Source: a bacterium
Lineage (GTDB): Bacteria; UBP6; UBA1177
Direction of reading: 5' to 3'
DNA: 64,000 nucleotides
Assembly: GCA_017405875.1 (NCBI GenBank)
Contig: JAFQZM010000031.1
Coordinates: 1-64,000, forward strand
Notes under the pieces: generated by a model
What the model was told of the DNA's origin: nothing
Seen by the model: the letters and a program-made list of their open reading frames with translations, nothing else
The model's database searches: none
Part shown: one piece after another, positions 35,201-41,752 of the stretch
Layout of the letters: the number at the start of each line of letters is the position of its first letter
Numbering within the stretch: the stretch's first letter is position 1
Program-made: the position numbers and the translations under genes

Positions 35201-35402
35201 GATAGACTTCATCGCAGATGAAAAACGTCTAAATGTATCGCTGTCGAGAGCAAAAAAGCTCTTGATCATCGTGGGTGACATGGACTTTCTTTATCAAGCC
35301 AAAGTCTCCGACAAAAATAATCCGTTCGAAAACATTATCGAATATATCAACCAAAACAAAGAGTCTTATGAAGTGATCAAGTTGGGAGAAAAACATGACT
35401 GA
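32205..35402 (+). CDS. Protein kinase-like domain fused to a superfamily 1 (Upf1/Dna2-like) helicase
   Basis: 1065 residues. Residues 1-270 resemble a Ser/Thr protein kinase: the DFG motif (Asp136) is intact, but the catalytic loop reads HGNINPKN (116-123), with Asn where the catalytic Asp of HRDLKPEN should be. It may be a pseudokinase. After a coiled, charged linker the helicase starts near 560, with Walker A GPPGTGKT (609-616), SQSNQAVDNVL, DEAGRATLSEL (motif II), GDHKQLAPV (III), the late VDSFQGSDRDIIIYD (V) and LNVSLSRAKKLLIIVGD (VI). It overlaps the PLD gene by 8 bases, so the two products probably work together, as helicase-nuclease pairs do in anti-phage systems. Confidence 0.87.
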   Translation: MTKILGKYEIISEESGTLKIARYNDCDYRIEIVPKTSASGKYSNIAKNINLVSHQNISNLKIEEDDRNFYFVDKNFDEGYSELKPEWFGSNYVSLIKCYQQIVDAVEYIHQKGFYHGNINPKNILIDREDHAYLLDFGRCYIYAMMNGSPDKRFYAPEQRALNECRKESDIYSLGLCMLDLLLESHFDSFKFSETYKDFDSLEEIYRCIAEHEEQLDKTNAELLIIIKAMLNADPEERIKLLDVRRKLNDLLREIMPNKTFGIQIGGRVLEKWRENHDCEQYVEKEDIRERIEDYRAYLEFGKDKSDRDEIKIAIGDLTFCCSAKENSHYFFCFGILESPSKTELLQKYGLPTDDMFKILGPNEHDWSCDDAGSVIEKLKERYEQKKRENERYETDSKSIATEEELLKAEKRTIDEKKNTRKVILKELNRGDDTLTLEYIIDKDENKSENYTTENTRENIPSEKDFKQKQDVLLQENLKSDEVLKGVVERSESGFSVTVKVGKYEVAKYADDQKKEFHLEKGAEYFLSYDYQAEEAVWTKKDCALYQLQNGNVYIHNFLRKINRPQEFIKNDLIDVEKFYNTSLDENQQLAVRKALSLDDKCELMVLQGPPGTGKTVTITEIVTQLLKTRPHEKILVASQSNQAVDNVLEKICGIEDKILRIGNDETKISKTAQNYLPHKVLNKIIQDNIKRIDGNSVSHTNEGIQNKMTELQKDFREQLQHITSQMGNNSKNGETNKETELAALFTQNIRLVFGTLIGISSWKSFREIVFDTVIVDEAGRATLSELLVPCIKARKLILVGDHKQLAPVIDDDVLEKIKDRDEAKTSFFQRVFERIQNADRPNLLHTLNHNYRSESRICDLYNIPFYNGELKTTDAVNAQKKHSLSFRSSVVWYDTGMLPDKEDEQEGTGKINRCNASVIEKTLRRIQTEMKNCGMNYDIGIITPYKAQAAALRKKLAVKKNFAECSIEIGTVDSFQGSDRDIIIYDCVRSGKLKGKAKIDFIADEKRLNVSLSRAKKLLIIVGDMDFLYQAKVSDKNNPFENIIEYINQNKESYEVIKLGEKHD

Positions 35403-36729
35403 AAAACAAAACAGTGCCATTAAACCGGATCTTGAGCTGCTTACCCACAGATACAGCGACCATTACGAAGGGTTTGCGATGTATGACGCCCGTGAAATAG
35501 ACTACCCTGTATACAGAACAAAAGTGATGTATGCGGTAACAAAAGAACGGAAGATCCACCCGGTGATCATATCCGTGTTGAAGACCATACATTTCCTTGA
35601 AACGCTCAAAGACGAGGATTCCTATTCATATCTGCAGAATATCTCTCAGCTGGACGAAGAGATCTTGGACACTATTCTGGCAGACATCACGACAAAGGGT
35701 TATCTGAAGCAGAATGATATAAGACAGGAAGAACTGAAGCTTTCCAAAGAGGGAAAAGAGATCCTGGAAAAAGAAACGGAGCTGGTTACGGAAAACGCTT
35801 CTTCCTGGCTCTATTTTGACGGAATATTCGGAACTGTTTTGGAGGACACTGAGAAGTTGGATCAAAAGTCAAGAGAGGGTGCCATAGAATTCAAACCCTA
35901 TGTGAAATCGCGACCGAGAACGGAATGTCTGGACGACGACTTCTCCGACAATAAAACCCTCAGGCAGGTCATTATAGAAAATCTGCAGGATGGTAACGAC
36001 ATAACGGATATATTTGAAGTTGCACCCGGCAAGTTCTTCCGCAGACATATCTGTTTGTTCTATAAAGATGAAGAGACAAATGAAAAGTTTCTGGTCCTCA
36101 ACAAAGATTACGAAGAGGATTTCCGAGCCACGCAACTGTTTGACCGTATTCTAAACGAACAGAAATTCGACTACGAAAATATTTCACCGAACAGCGTGAA
36201 AATATTTGAAGAAAACATTGAGAAATTTAATAACACGACCCCTGAAATCATTAAAGAAAAAATCCAGCCGATAGAGGAAGTCTCCATTTCTGACGGTAAA
36301 ACCATCGAGGTTGACGAACACAAAAAATACTTCATCTATGTTTTTGAAAATGCCAGAAACAGCATCTATATCCAGTCTCCGTGGATAAACTGGAAGACTC
36401 TTCGACTCTACAAAGAATATATTCAGAATGCCGTTAAAAAAGGAGTAAAAGTAACCGTAAAATACGGCATGAAACCTCGAAACAGGTTTGATAAAATCAT
36501 TGACAAAGAATCGCAGAAATTTTTTGACTCTCTTGGCAAAGACAACTTCCGCCTGATAAAAACTGATGACCACTCCAAGATCGTGATCTGCGATGATGAG
36601 TTCATGATAATGGGAAGTTTCAACTGGTTTAGCTTCGGCGGCGGAAACGAACCTGATGCACGCGGCGAAACATCGACGATCAACATGAATAAAGATGAGA
36701 TTTTAAAGCAGATTGAAAAATTCAACTGA
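35395..36729 (+). CDS. Phospholipase D-family nuclease partner of the helicase
   Basis: 444 residues. The C-terminal 140 residues contain a single PLD motif: HSKIVICD gives HxKx4D with His393, Lys395 and Asp400, then MIMGSFNW. One HKD motif per chain implies a dimeric nuclease such as those in DISARM-like and restriction-type systems. The N-terminal 280 residues are unassigned, with an early stretch that could be a winged helix (LSKEGKEILEKE). Transcription follows element D through the helicase gene. Confidence 0.83.
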   Translation: MTEKQNSAIKPDLELLTHRYSDHYEGFAMYDAREIDYPVYRTKVMYAVTKERKIHPVIISVLKTIHFLETLKDEDSYSYLQNISQLDEEILDTILADITTKGYLKQNDIRQEELKLSKEGKEILEKETELVTENASSWLYFDGIFGTVLEDTEKLDQKSREGAIEFKPYVKSRPRTECLDDDFSDNKTLRQVIIENLQDGNDITDIFEVAPGKFFRRHICLFYKDEETNEKFLVLNKDYEEDFRATQLFDRILNEQKFDYENISPNSVKIFEENIEKFNNTTPEIIKEKIQPIEEVSISDGKTIEVDEHKKYFIYVFENARNSIYIQSPWINWKTLRLYKEYIQNAVKKGVKVTVKYGMKPRNRFDKIIDKESQKFFDSLGKDNFRLIKTDDHSKIVICDDEFMIMGSFNWFSFGGGNEPDARGETSTINMNKDEILKQIEKFN

Positions 36730-36739
36730 CTCTTTCTGC

Positions 36740-38488
36740 TTATTGCCAACCCCTTGTCTTTTTGATGCATTCACTCAAATATTTACAGCAGTCGATGGTT
36801 TTCTTCTTATAGTCATCGGTCAAAAGGATATCGTTGTTGTGCTGATATGTGTTTCTTGCCTTTCTCAAATGATCTGTCCTTTTAGTGAATTCTTTGTAAT
36901 CACCGAATATTTCGCACAATTTGAGCTTGTCATATTCAACTTCATAAAGAGAAAACAATCCTTTAGTGTATATTGATTCGAGAATAGAGATCTCGGCTCC
37001 GTGCTTTATATCCTGAGATTTTCTCATATTCTCTTTCAGTTTTTCCGCTTCTCTCAAGTCATAGGAAAGCAGATACTGTTTTTTTGTATAAGTTTTATCT
37101 TGATAGCAGTACTTTTCTGCATTTTTTCTCGCAATATTGTTCGGAAAGAAATAATCCTGCAAAATTGCCATAATATTTTCAGGATTTCTCAAAATATACA
37201 TACGGAGAATCATATTTTCCCAATGTTCCTCTGTATATTCCCTTTTCAATCTGAATTTCAAAATCCTTCTCATTCCGGTCTCGGTATCGTGCCAAAGCGG
37301 GAAGAAATTGACATCCCGCTCTTTCATTTTCATGTATTCATACAGTTTTCCGGATATAATTTGCGGCTTCTCTTTATCGTCAATGATTCCGTAATCATAT
37401 AACGTGTCAATATCAACCTGCGTGCAGTTTTCATCCATCGGCCCGAAAACTATCTGATAGAGCTTGTTTTTCAGGTCTTCTCCGAGTGCATCAAGCGTCT
37501 TTTCAAATTCCGGATATATAATTTTTGCTTTTTCCCTGAATATTGTCTCCATATCCGTGTTTTTACCGCGGTCTTTTGCCGCTTTGTATGCCGCCAGAAT
37601 AATATCCAACCAATACGGATGACCTCCGGCGATACATTTAAGAAGAGCCCGTTCTTCGTAGCCCAATTGGATTTCGTTATGTCTGTAATAATCAAGCAGC
37701 TCTCTGTCGGAAAATCCGCGAAGACACAATATGTTGCCTCCGATAAAATTCAACTCTTTTATCGGAATTTCCGAGACAAAAACGAATGTGATTCCGTATT
37801 TTTCATCTGTCGCCAACTTTTTGAAAACGGCGAAAAGTCCGGAATATTTTTCCAACAGTTTCGATGAGTTATAAAATTCATCTATAATGCAGACCACTCT
37901 TTTCCCCGATTTTTTTATCGTCTCAAAGAATTTGCAGAAAGCAGCATCTCCGTTTTTTTCAATATTTTCCATGCGGATCTGCTCCTTCAACTGAAAAACA
38001 TCACTGCAATCATTCCAAAAACCTGCATGGCTTTCGATAATATTACAGATTACTTCCACAATATTTTTGAAAAGAACGTCCGCAGAATCAAACACGCTGG
38101 CAGATATTTTGACCACAATAATATTTTTAGAGTAATATTCGTCAGTTTTAGCCTCAAGAACATTGTGAACAAGAGAGGATTTCCCGATTTTCCTCATTCC
38201 GACCAAATTTACGGAACGGCAGTTGTCAACCGTTTGCTCCAATAATTTCTGCTCTATTTCGTCTCTGTGGATATAAGCTCTTCCTTTCATAATATTGCCG
38301 ATATTTTTCAAGCGGTTTACTCTCGAAACAGAAACTTCTTCGGGAATTTCTTCGTTTTCGGATTTAAATAATTTAGAAACAGCATATGCTCCCAATCCGA
38401 TTGCTCCGGCAATACCTAAACCTGTCGCCCACTTTTGACCGGTAGACATGCCTTTTTTATCATTTCCTGTTTTCTTCCAGTCCGTCAT
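36740..38488 (-). CDS. Membrane-anchored AAA ATPase with C-terminal HEPN-like RNase motif
   Basis: 582 residues. A single transmembrane helix (about 20-40, Gly/Ala-rich) follows a short basic N-terminus. The ATPase domain has Walker A GMRKIGKSS (97-105) and Walker B VVCIIDEF, of the STAND/archaeal-ATPase type. The last 40 residues contain RKARNTYQH, i.e. R545-N546-x3-H550, the RNxxxH signature of HEPN ribonucleases. This layout (sensor ATPase plus toxic RNase) is common in abortive-infection proteins. It runs convergently to the PLD gene and divergently from element E. AGGAGG precedes the ATG. Confidence 0.82.
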   Translation of the reverse strand: MTDWKKTGNDKKGMSTGQKWATGLGIAGAIGLGAYAVSKLFKSENEEIPEEVSVSRVNRLKNIGNIMKGRAYIHRDEIEQKLLEQTVDNCRSVNLVGMRKIGKSSLVHNVLEAKTDEYYSKNIIVVKISASVFDSADVLFKNIVEVICNIIESHAGFWNDCSDVFQLKEQIRMENIEKNGDAAFCKFFETIKKSGKRVVCIIDEFYNSSKLLEKYSGLFAVFKKLATDEKYGITFVFVSEIPIKELNFIGGNILCLRGFSDRELLDYYRHNEIQLGYEERALLKCIAGGHPYWLDIILAAYKAAKDRGKNTDMETIFREKAKIIYPEFEKTLDALGEDLKNKLYQIVFGPMDENCTQVDIDTLYDYGIIDDKEKPQIISGKLYEYMKMKERDVNFFPLWHDTETGMRRILKFRLKREYTEEHWENMILRMYILRNPENIMAILQDYFFPNNIARKNAEKYCYQDKTYTKKQYLLSYDLREAEKLKENMRKSQDIKHGAEISILESIYTKGLFSLYEVEYDKLKLCEIFGDYKEFTKRTDHLRKARNTYQHNNDILLTDDYKKKTIDCCKYLSECIKKTRGWQ

Positions 38489-38552
38489 TTAATCCTCCTG
38501 TTCCGTGAACCAACCGCTTTAAAGCCAAAAAAATTAAAAAAAAAGAGAAATT

Positions 38553-38594
38553 TTTGTCAACTTATCTGTTTTTCGCCGCTTATATATAGCGTGA
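38553..38594 (+). promoter_or_regulatory. Island promoter element E (before the CARF/sigma pair)
   Basis: TTTGTCAACT, 16 bases, CTTATATATAGCGTGA, then CAGTTCTTT. From the CTTA box to the GTGA it is identical to element A. It lies 77 bp before the CARF-like gene, so the putative sigma factor would control its own operon. Confidence 0.7.
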
Positions 38595-38670
38595 ACAGTT
38601 CTTTTATTTGCGAAAATTTAGCAAACTTATAAAACTTACCAGATTTATTTGTCTAGTTGAGGTAAACAAA

Positions 38671-39303
38671 ATGAAAAAGATCCTATTCGTAACACTCCAG
38701 TTAAAAAAAATGAGCGATGATGACAAACGTATTTATCCCGTCAACGGCAACACTTTGCTTGAAATCAATGAACCGATATACTTTGCAGCAACAGCAGCCA
38801 TTGTCAGTACTCTGAAAACAGATGACGAAGTTAAAGTTGTTCTTGTTAAAACCGAAGGTGGAGAAAATGCCGGAGATGAAAATGCAAAACTTTTTAGGGA
38901 AGAGCTTGATCATTTTAACAAAGCGATCGGCGCCAATATCAGCTATAAAATCATTTCAGGCCCGTTTGATCTTTCACAAACTAATTTTAAACACATTTTC
39001 AAAGACCTGCTCAACGAACTTGAACATAATGCTGAAATTTATGCGGATATAACCTTCGGACCGAGAACTCTTCCGCTTCTGCTTTTCCCGATCTTCCAGT
39101 TCGCTGAGAAATTTTTTGATAATTCCATAAGTTACATCGTTTATGCAAAAGTCGAATTCGATGAAAACAAAAAAATCATCGCCGGTTCGGAAATGATTTA
39201 CGACATCACTCCGCTCTATCTCATGAACAGTTTTACCAATCTGATTGAAACCTCCAGCAGTGAACGCGCAATAAAAGCAATCGAAGCATTGTTTAAGGAT
39301 TAA
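38671..39303 (+). CDS. CARF-like (CRISPR-associated Rossmann fold) domain protein
   Basis: 210 residues. The chain opens with strand KKILFVTLQ. It then has YADITFGPRTLPLLLFPIFQ (from Tyr124) and ends SEMIYDITPLYLMNSF. This arrangement matches CARF domains of the TM1812/Csx1 type, where a DITHGFR-like turn helps bind cyclic oligoadenylate or a similar ligand. No effector domain is attached, so it is probably a pure sensor or a regulator of its partner. Three bases separate it from the sigma-like gene. No CRISPR array or cas gene is visible in the window. Start at ATG 38671, behind GTTGAGG. Confidence 0.72.
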   Translation: MKKILFVTLQLKKMSDDDKRIYPVNGNTLLEINEPIYFAATAAIVSTLKTDDEVKVVLVKTEGGENAGDENAKLFREELDHFNKAIGANISYKIISGPFDLSQTNFKHIFKDLLNELEHNAEIYADITFGPRTLPLLLFPIFQFAEKFFDNSISYIVYAKVEFDENKKIIAGSEMIYDITPLYLMNSFTNLIETSSSERAIKAIEALFKD

Positions 39304-39306
39304 AGT

Positions 39307-40209
39307 ATGAGGTATGAAGATCAATACAACAGCATAAACAGGCGTTATTCCGAATACGCAGAAGCTGTCAATTCAGAGATCTCTGAAAAAGCAAAAGAAG
39401 GAATGGCGTGGAAAATCAACGAAGAAGTATTGAAATTAAAATACCGAAAATACCGCAGAGAAATCAGTTATGGAGAATATTTTGAAGAGGTTGTCAACAA
39501 GGTTAAAGTTTGTCTGAAATCTTATCTCAAAAAAACTCAGACATATAAAGACAAAGTGCCTTTCAGCCAATATGTTTGCAGCGGAATAAACAATATGATC
39601 GGTTCGCTTCTAAAAAAACAGACTTTAGAAGAGAAAAACGGCGGGATCACCATCTCCGATCACACTCAAAAAATGGTCAGCAAGCTAAAGAAAATTCTTA
39701 ATAATTTAGAAATAACGTGCCCTGATTTAGACGGAGAATCGTGTGTTGAAATAGCGGCCAAAATGCTGGGTGTAAAAAGAAATACCGTTATACGTTATCT
39801 GCAGATTATGACTGGTGGTGAAAGAGTTGATGAAGAAAAAGTAGCAGAGACGAAAAAAGCGGCATCGCCGGAAAAAGAATATGATTTACGTAAAGAACCG
39901 ATCAAAAAACTTCGTAAAATAGACGCTGAATGGATTAGAAAACCCGACAAGATGCTTTCTGAGCTGCTTACAGTTTGCGTGCTGGATATGTGCGAGATGG
40001 AAAAAGACGATTATTTTGATTACGATTTTATAGACCGCACTATTTTAGATGATTACTTTGCTCAAAAGAACTATAGATTTCCTGAAGCGCAGGAAATTGC
40101 TGAAAAATACGGCTATACAGACAAATCAGCCGCAACACAGAAACTTAAAAGATTCGGGAAAAAAATAGGAATCGAATTCAAATATCCACGCCAGTCAAAA
40201 AAGTTTTAA
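39307..40209 (+). CDS. Sigma-70-family-like transcription factor
   Basis: 300 residues, basic, no signal peptide. The segment VPFSQYVCSGINNMIGSLLK looks like sigma region 2.3-2.4. CVEIAAKMLGVKRNTVIRYL is a first helix-turn-helix (region 3-like). AQEIAEKYGYTDKSAATQKL, followed by KRFGKKIG, is a second at the C-terminus (region 4-like). It is the direct operon partner of the CARF-like protein. Its assignment as an alternative sigma factor rests on this pattern. A non-sigma DNA-binding regulator with two HTH units is the alternative. It is the best candidate to recognise the TTTGTCAACT-N16-CTTATA element. Confidence 0.55.
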   Translation: MRYEDQYNSINRRYSEYAEAVNSEISEKAKEGMAWKINEEVLKLKYRKYRREISYGEYFEEVVNKVKVCLKSYLKKTQTYKDKVPFSQYVCSGINNMIGSLLKKQTLEEKNGGITISDHTQKMVSKLKKILNNLEITCPDLDGESCVEIAAKMLGVKRNTVIRYLQIMTGGERVDEEKVAETKKAASPEKEYDLRKEPIKKLRKIDAEWIRKPDKMLSELLTVCVLDMCEMEKDDYFDYDFIDRTILDDYFAQKNYRFPEAQEIAEKYGYTDKSAATQKLKRFGKKIGIEFKYPRQSKKF

Positions 40210-40212
40210 TTT

Positions 40213-41007
40213 CTATTCCGAATCTTCTTCGGTTTTGATGAATTCGACTATCTGCTGATCGCAGAATATTGCATTGATTTCTCTGCCGTTTGCAAGTTTA
40301 AAGCGGCCGCGGCCGTGCCATTTGCCGTTTTTCCATTCGCCGGAGTATTCGGCTTTGTCGGCATATTTGAAAGTGCCTGTGCCAGATATCGAACCGCCTT
40401 CGAACTCGCCGTAATAAGAGCTTCCGTCGGGAAAAATCAGCGAGCCGTAACCGTCCATTTTGTCGTTTTTCCAGGTCCCGTTGTACTTTATGCCGTTTGC
40501 GTAAACGTAGATCCCGTGCCCGTCCTTCTGCCCTTCCTTCCAGTGTCCTTCGTAGACGTCTCCGTTTTCGAGCACCAGTTTTCCTTTTCCGTCGCGGAGT
40601 CCGTCAAAGGTTTCGCCGTAATATCCGGGCTTCGGTTTTGGTTTTTCCGCCGGTTTAGGTTCAGGTTTCGGCAGCAGTGTTTCATGTGAAACATTTTTGT
40701 TTTCTTCAGTTTTTTCAGCTTCTTCGGATGGTTTAGGCGCAGTTTCCGGCAATTTCGGATTTTCCTCACGAAGCACTGTCTTTTCCTTTTTGGCTTTCTC
40801 TTTTTTCCTGTATTTTTTCGGAAGTTCGATCAGACTTTCCTTCGGTTTTTTATAGTCTTCGCGGTAACCGTTGATCCTTTCGTCGGTCTGCGGCAGAGGT
40901 GCGATTTCACGACCTTCCGTCAGAGATTCAGCCGATTCGGTATCATCGGATGCCGGAATAAAAAACGGAAACGATAGAAACAAAAAGAAGACAAAAAGAA
41001 GTTTCAT
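40213..41007 (-). CDS. Secreted MORN-repeat protein
   Basis: 264 residues with a signal peptide (MKLLFVFFLFLSFPFFIPA). A charged Lys/Glu/Pro-rich linker (about 40-125) is followed by five MORN repeats of 23 residues, such as YEGHWKEGQKDGHGIYVYAN and YNGTWKNDKMDGYGSLIF. MORN repeats form elongated beta surfaces used for binding. The gene lies 24 bases after the LPP20-like lipoprotein gene, probably in one transcript. It is convergent with the sigma-like gene, with only 3 bases between the stops. Confidence 0.88.
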   Translation of the reverse strand: MKLLFVFFLFLSFPFFIPASDDTESAESLTEGREIAPLPQTDERINGYREDYKKPKESLIELPKKYRKKEKAKKEKTVLREENPKLPETAPKPSEEAEKTEENKNVSHETLLPKPEPKPAEKPKPKPGYYGETFDGLRDGKGKLVLENGDVYEGHWKEGQKDGHGIYVYANGIKYNGTWKNDKMDGYGSLIFPDGSSYYGEFEGGSISGTGTFKYADKAEYSGEWKNGKWHGRGRFKLANGREINAIFCDQQIVEFIKTEEDSE

Positions 41008-41031
41008 GAAAATTTTGAAAAATGGAAAAAC

Positions 41032-41607
41032 TTATTTTTTCTGAGCTTCGATCTCTTTTGAAAGTTCGTCGAAAGCCTTGTCCGCTCTTTCAGTGACTGC
41101 CTTTCTGACGCTTTCGCTGAGCTGGCTCATGCTGTTGACTGTATTTTTGAATTTTTCGAGATCTGCACACATAAGCATGTAGAGCGTCCCGGAATCGGAG
41201 ATCCAGCTTTCCTTCTGTTCGGTACCCGAAAGAGTGAGATCAGTGATCTGTTTTGCAACGTCAACGATGTGCTGTTCGTCATTTGCCGCCGTTCCGAATT
41301 CCTCACCACCGGTCGTCGTCGACTGGTAGTCTTTAAGCATCGACTGAACTTTGAGTTCAAGCATTCTTGCGATTTCGGTTCTGCCTCTGCCCATTGCAGT
41401 GGTACGCATCATCGAAACGTTTCTTGAACCTGCAGCACTTCCTACGCCGCATATCTGCTGAGCTGTACTCGAGCTGCCGAGAACCCATTTCGGAGCACCG
41501 TCGAATTCGTTTTTAACTGCATCGCTTGTTTTTTTGTCAGTGCTGCCGCATGCTGCCAAAACCATAAGAAAAATAATGGAAACGATGGTAATCAATGATT
41601 TTTTCAT
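41032..41607 (-). CDS. LPP20-like lipoprotein
   Basis: 191 residues. The signal ends MVLAACGS (lipobox LAAC). APKWVLG, then ICGVGSAAGSRNVSMMRTTA and ARGRTEIARML-type helices (here GRGRTEIARMLE), match the LPP20 lipoprotein family of envelope proteins. AAGGAGG precedes the start. Function is not established beyond an outer-membrane location. Confidence 0.85.
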   Translation of the reverse strand: MKKSLITIVSIIFLMVLAACGSTDKKTSDAVKNEFDGAPKWVLGSSSTAQQICGVGSAAGSRNVSMMRTTAMGRGRTEIARMLELKVQSMLKDYQSTTTGGEEFGTAANDEQHIVDVAKQITDLTLSGTEQKESWISDSGTLYMLMCADLEKFKNTVNSMSQLSESVRKAVTERADKAFDELSKEIEAQKK

Positions 41608-41640
41608 AATTTACCTCCTTATTAAACAAAAAACGCATAT

Positions 41641-41668
41641 ATCTTATTTAAAATAGCTTAATCGTCAA
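41641..41668 (-). promoter_or_regulatory. Promoter of the LPP20-MORN operon
   Basis: On the minus strand, TTGACG (41668-41663), 16-bp spacer, TAAGAT (41646-41641), 34 bp before the start codon at 41607. Confidence 0.6.
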
Positions 41669-41752
41669 GTCCGCTCATTTAATGCGGATATTTGTTGAAA
41701 AAAAACATCGTTTGCTTTAAACTGCGCCGCTTTTGATTTTTTGGAGGCAGTT

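Noticed and set aside
38671-40209. A CRISPR-Cas locus near the CARF-like gene
   Set aside because: No regularly spaced repeat array with unique spacers, and no Cas1, Cas2, Cas10 or Cas7-like protein is visible anywhere in the window.
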